Source: Anaerolineae bacterium (lineage in GTDB: Bacteria; Chloroflexota; Anaerolineae; Aggregatilineales; Phototrophicaceae). Taken from it: DNA of 5,482 nucleotides. Below, piece after piece: positions 4,579 through 5,482 of the stretch (positions are counted from its first letter, which is position 1; the number at the start of each line of letters is the position of its first letter). The position numbers were made by a program, and so were the translations under genes. The DNA lies in NCBI GenBank assembly GCA_020848855.1, contig JADLHH010000474.1, forward strand, positions 1 through 5,482. Direction: 5' to 3'. Below the pieces are notes generated by a model, which was not told the origin of the DNA, searched no databases, and was given only the letters and a program-made list of their open reading frames with translations.

Positions 4579-5482
4579 CCACCCAGTCCGATGAGGAGAT
4601 GCCGGATCTCGGTCAAACCGACCCATCCCCTCAGAACGTGTTCGATAACCACGACGCGTACTGGTGGGAAGGCGGCAAAAAGGTCGAGTCCGGCGCCGAA
4701 TTCGCCCCGCGCAAGCTGCAAACCACGCTCGACCAGATGACCCGCAGGCAAGCGGGTCGCCGGTCGCGCACGCACACCGACCGCAAGCGCGGGCGCTACG
4801 TGCAGGCACGCCCCGCCAACGGCAAAACCGACGACATCGCCTTCGATGCCACGCTGCGCGCCGCCGCCCCGCTGCAGCGGGGGCGCGAGGAGCAGAAGCG
4901 CGCAACCGGCATGGCGTATGCCCTGCGCAAGAGCGACCTCCAGCGTAAGGTGCGCGTCCGCAAAACCTCCAACCTGATCCTGTTCGTGGTCGATGCCTCG
5001 TGGAGCATGGCGGTCTCCGAGCGCATGACCGCCACCAAAGGCGCGATCATGTCGCTGCTGACCGACGCCTACCAGCGCCGCGACCGGGTCGGTTTGGTCG
5101 TGTTCCAGAAAGACCGCGCGCAGGTCATCCTGCCGCCGACCAACTCGGTCACGCTGGCGAAGCAGGCGCTTCAGAATATCCCGGTGGGCGGCAAGACGCC
5201 GCTGGCTGCCGGGCTGCTGCTCTCCTACGAGATCATCCACCGCGAGAAAACCCTGCACCCGGACATCATCCCGCTGATGATCCTGCTCACGGATGGCGCG
5301 GGCAACGTCTCGATTGGCAAGGACTCGCCGCAGGAGGAAGCCCACCGCATCGCCGAGCAGATCAAGCACGAGGAAATCCGCACCGTGACCATCAACATGG
5401 AGCACTCGGCGTTCGACCAGGGCTTGGCGGCGAAGCTGGCGGATCGACTGGGTGGACCGTGTTACTCGCTGGCGCAGATGCG
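4566..5482 (+). CDS. chlD: ChlD/BchD-type medium subunit: linker and VWA domain, -1 frame continuation of the chelatase gene (partial at right edge)
   Basis: This frame is open from the A run to the window edge, 305 residues. Joined after codon 368 of the ChlI part it gives a fused protein of at least 673 residues, as in known ChlI-ChlD fusions annotated as magnesium chelatase subunit D or putative cobaltochelatase. In order come an acidic/Pro linker, the family segment VFDNHDAYWWEGG, a basic Arg/Lys-rich part (RRQAGRRSRTHTDRKRGRY), DATLRAAAPLQR, and a von Willebrand A domain. Its metal-ion site is intact: DASWS (511-515 of the fusion), Thr579 in GGKTPL, and Asp611 in LLTDG. The visible end GGPCYSLAQM is near the usual C-terminus, so probably only a few tens of residues are missing. 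There is no credible independent start: the first in-frame ATG (4599) directly abuts GAGGAG with no spacer and would drop only part of the linker. This favours expression by frameshift, although translational coupling from the TAG at 4578 remains possible. Confidence 0.87.
4592..4633 (+). other. Possible RNA stem-loops downstream of the frameshift site
   Basis: Two small perfect stems follow the slippery run: GAGAT (4596-4600) / ATCTC (4606-4610) with a five-base loop, and TCGGT (4609-4613) / ACCGA (4617-4621) with a three-base loop. They overlap by two bases, so they are alternatives or need trimming. TGAGG (4592-4596) can also pair with CCTCA (4629-4633) and enclose both. The first stem begins about 30 bases past the run, further than the usual 5-9 bases, so a stimulatory role is uncertain. 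Confidence 0.25.

Noticed and set aside
4599..4601. ATG at 4599 as an independent start for the ChlD half
   Set aside because: GAGGAG directly abuts the ATG with no spacer, and the frame is open upstream through the A run, so a frameshift-fused product is the better reading. Translational coupling is not fully excluded.
3655..4905. Long minus-strand reading frame of about 416 residues opposite the chelatase gene
   Set aside because: It is the antisense of a well-recognised AAA+ gene in GC-rich DNA, with Arg/Ala/Val-rich low-complexity sequence and no domain; such shadows are common at high GC.
4664..4948. Plus-strand reading frame of 94 residues inside the ChlD part
   Set aside because: It is an Arg/Ala-rich shadow in a different frame from the recognisable VWA-containing protein and matches no family.
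4542..5405. Minus-strand reading frame of 287 residues opposite the VWA domain
   Set aside because: It is antisense to a conserved domain, with shadow-like composition and no recognisable motif.
3463..5482. Chelatase taken as evidence for chlorophyll synthesis and photosynthesis
   Set aside because: ChlI/ChlD-type subunits also work with CobN in cobalamin makers, and nothing else photosynthetic is in the window.

Overview
The window looks like chromosomal DNA from a high-GC bacterium. I lean towards Chloroflexota (Anaerolineae-like). The reasons are two perfect palindromes of the GTAGGGGC...GCCCCTAC type, which I associate with such genomes, strong Shine-Dalgarno sequences, and a fused ChlI/ChlD-type chelatase gene. 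This placement is an inference; no rRNA or marker gene is present.

Layout from left to right. (1) Positions 1-28 hold the first nine codons of a leftward gene that reads like an aldo/keto reductase, with a good ribosome binding site and a plausible promoter. (2) A 28-bp palindrome at 138-165 lies just past the stop of a leftward Tat-exported two-domain multicopper oxidase (198-1190). (3) A roughly 200-bp divergent control region separates the oxidase from a rightward membrane-anchored dihaem cytochrome c (1399-2238). In its second domain the usual axial Met is replaced by His. (4) A second 28-bp palindrome with the same outer arms but a different core follows the cytochrome stop. (5) A csaA-type tRNA-binding-domain protein (2354-2689) converges on a leftward flavodoxin-fold protein (2714-3232). 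(6) A strong sigma70-type promoter and an overlapping dyad precede a rightward chelatase locus from 3463 to the window edge.

The chelatase locus is the main result. The zero frame encodes a complete ChlI-like AAA+ ATPase of 371 residues that stops at 4576-4578. Twelve bases before that stop codon ends (nine before it begins) is a run of nine A (4558-4566). A -1 shift on this run enters an open frame that continues without a stop to the window edge. That frame encodes the linker and von Willebrand A domain of a ChlD/BchD-type medium subunit. One gene can therefore give a small subunit (no shift) and a fused medium subunit (shift). This matches the published idea that cobalt-chelatase subunits can be made from a single chlD gene by programmed frameshifting. 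A homopolymer miscall (nine A instead of ten) is the main alternative.

Working together: the oxidase and dihaem cytochrome share a divergent control region and probably both act outside the membrane in redox chemistry. The chelatase subunits are expected to work with a large CobN/ChlH-type subunit encoded elsewhere, inserting Co or Mg into a tetrapyrrole. The flavodoxin-like protein resembles the HemG-type branch of that fold, which would also fit tetrapyrrole metabolism, but this link is weak.
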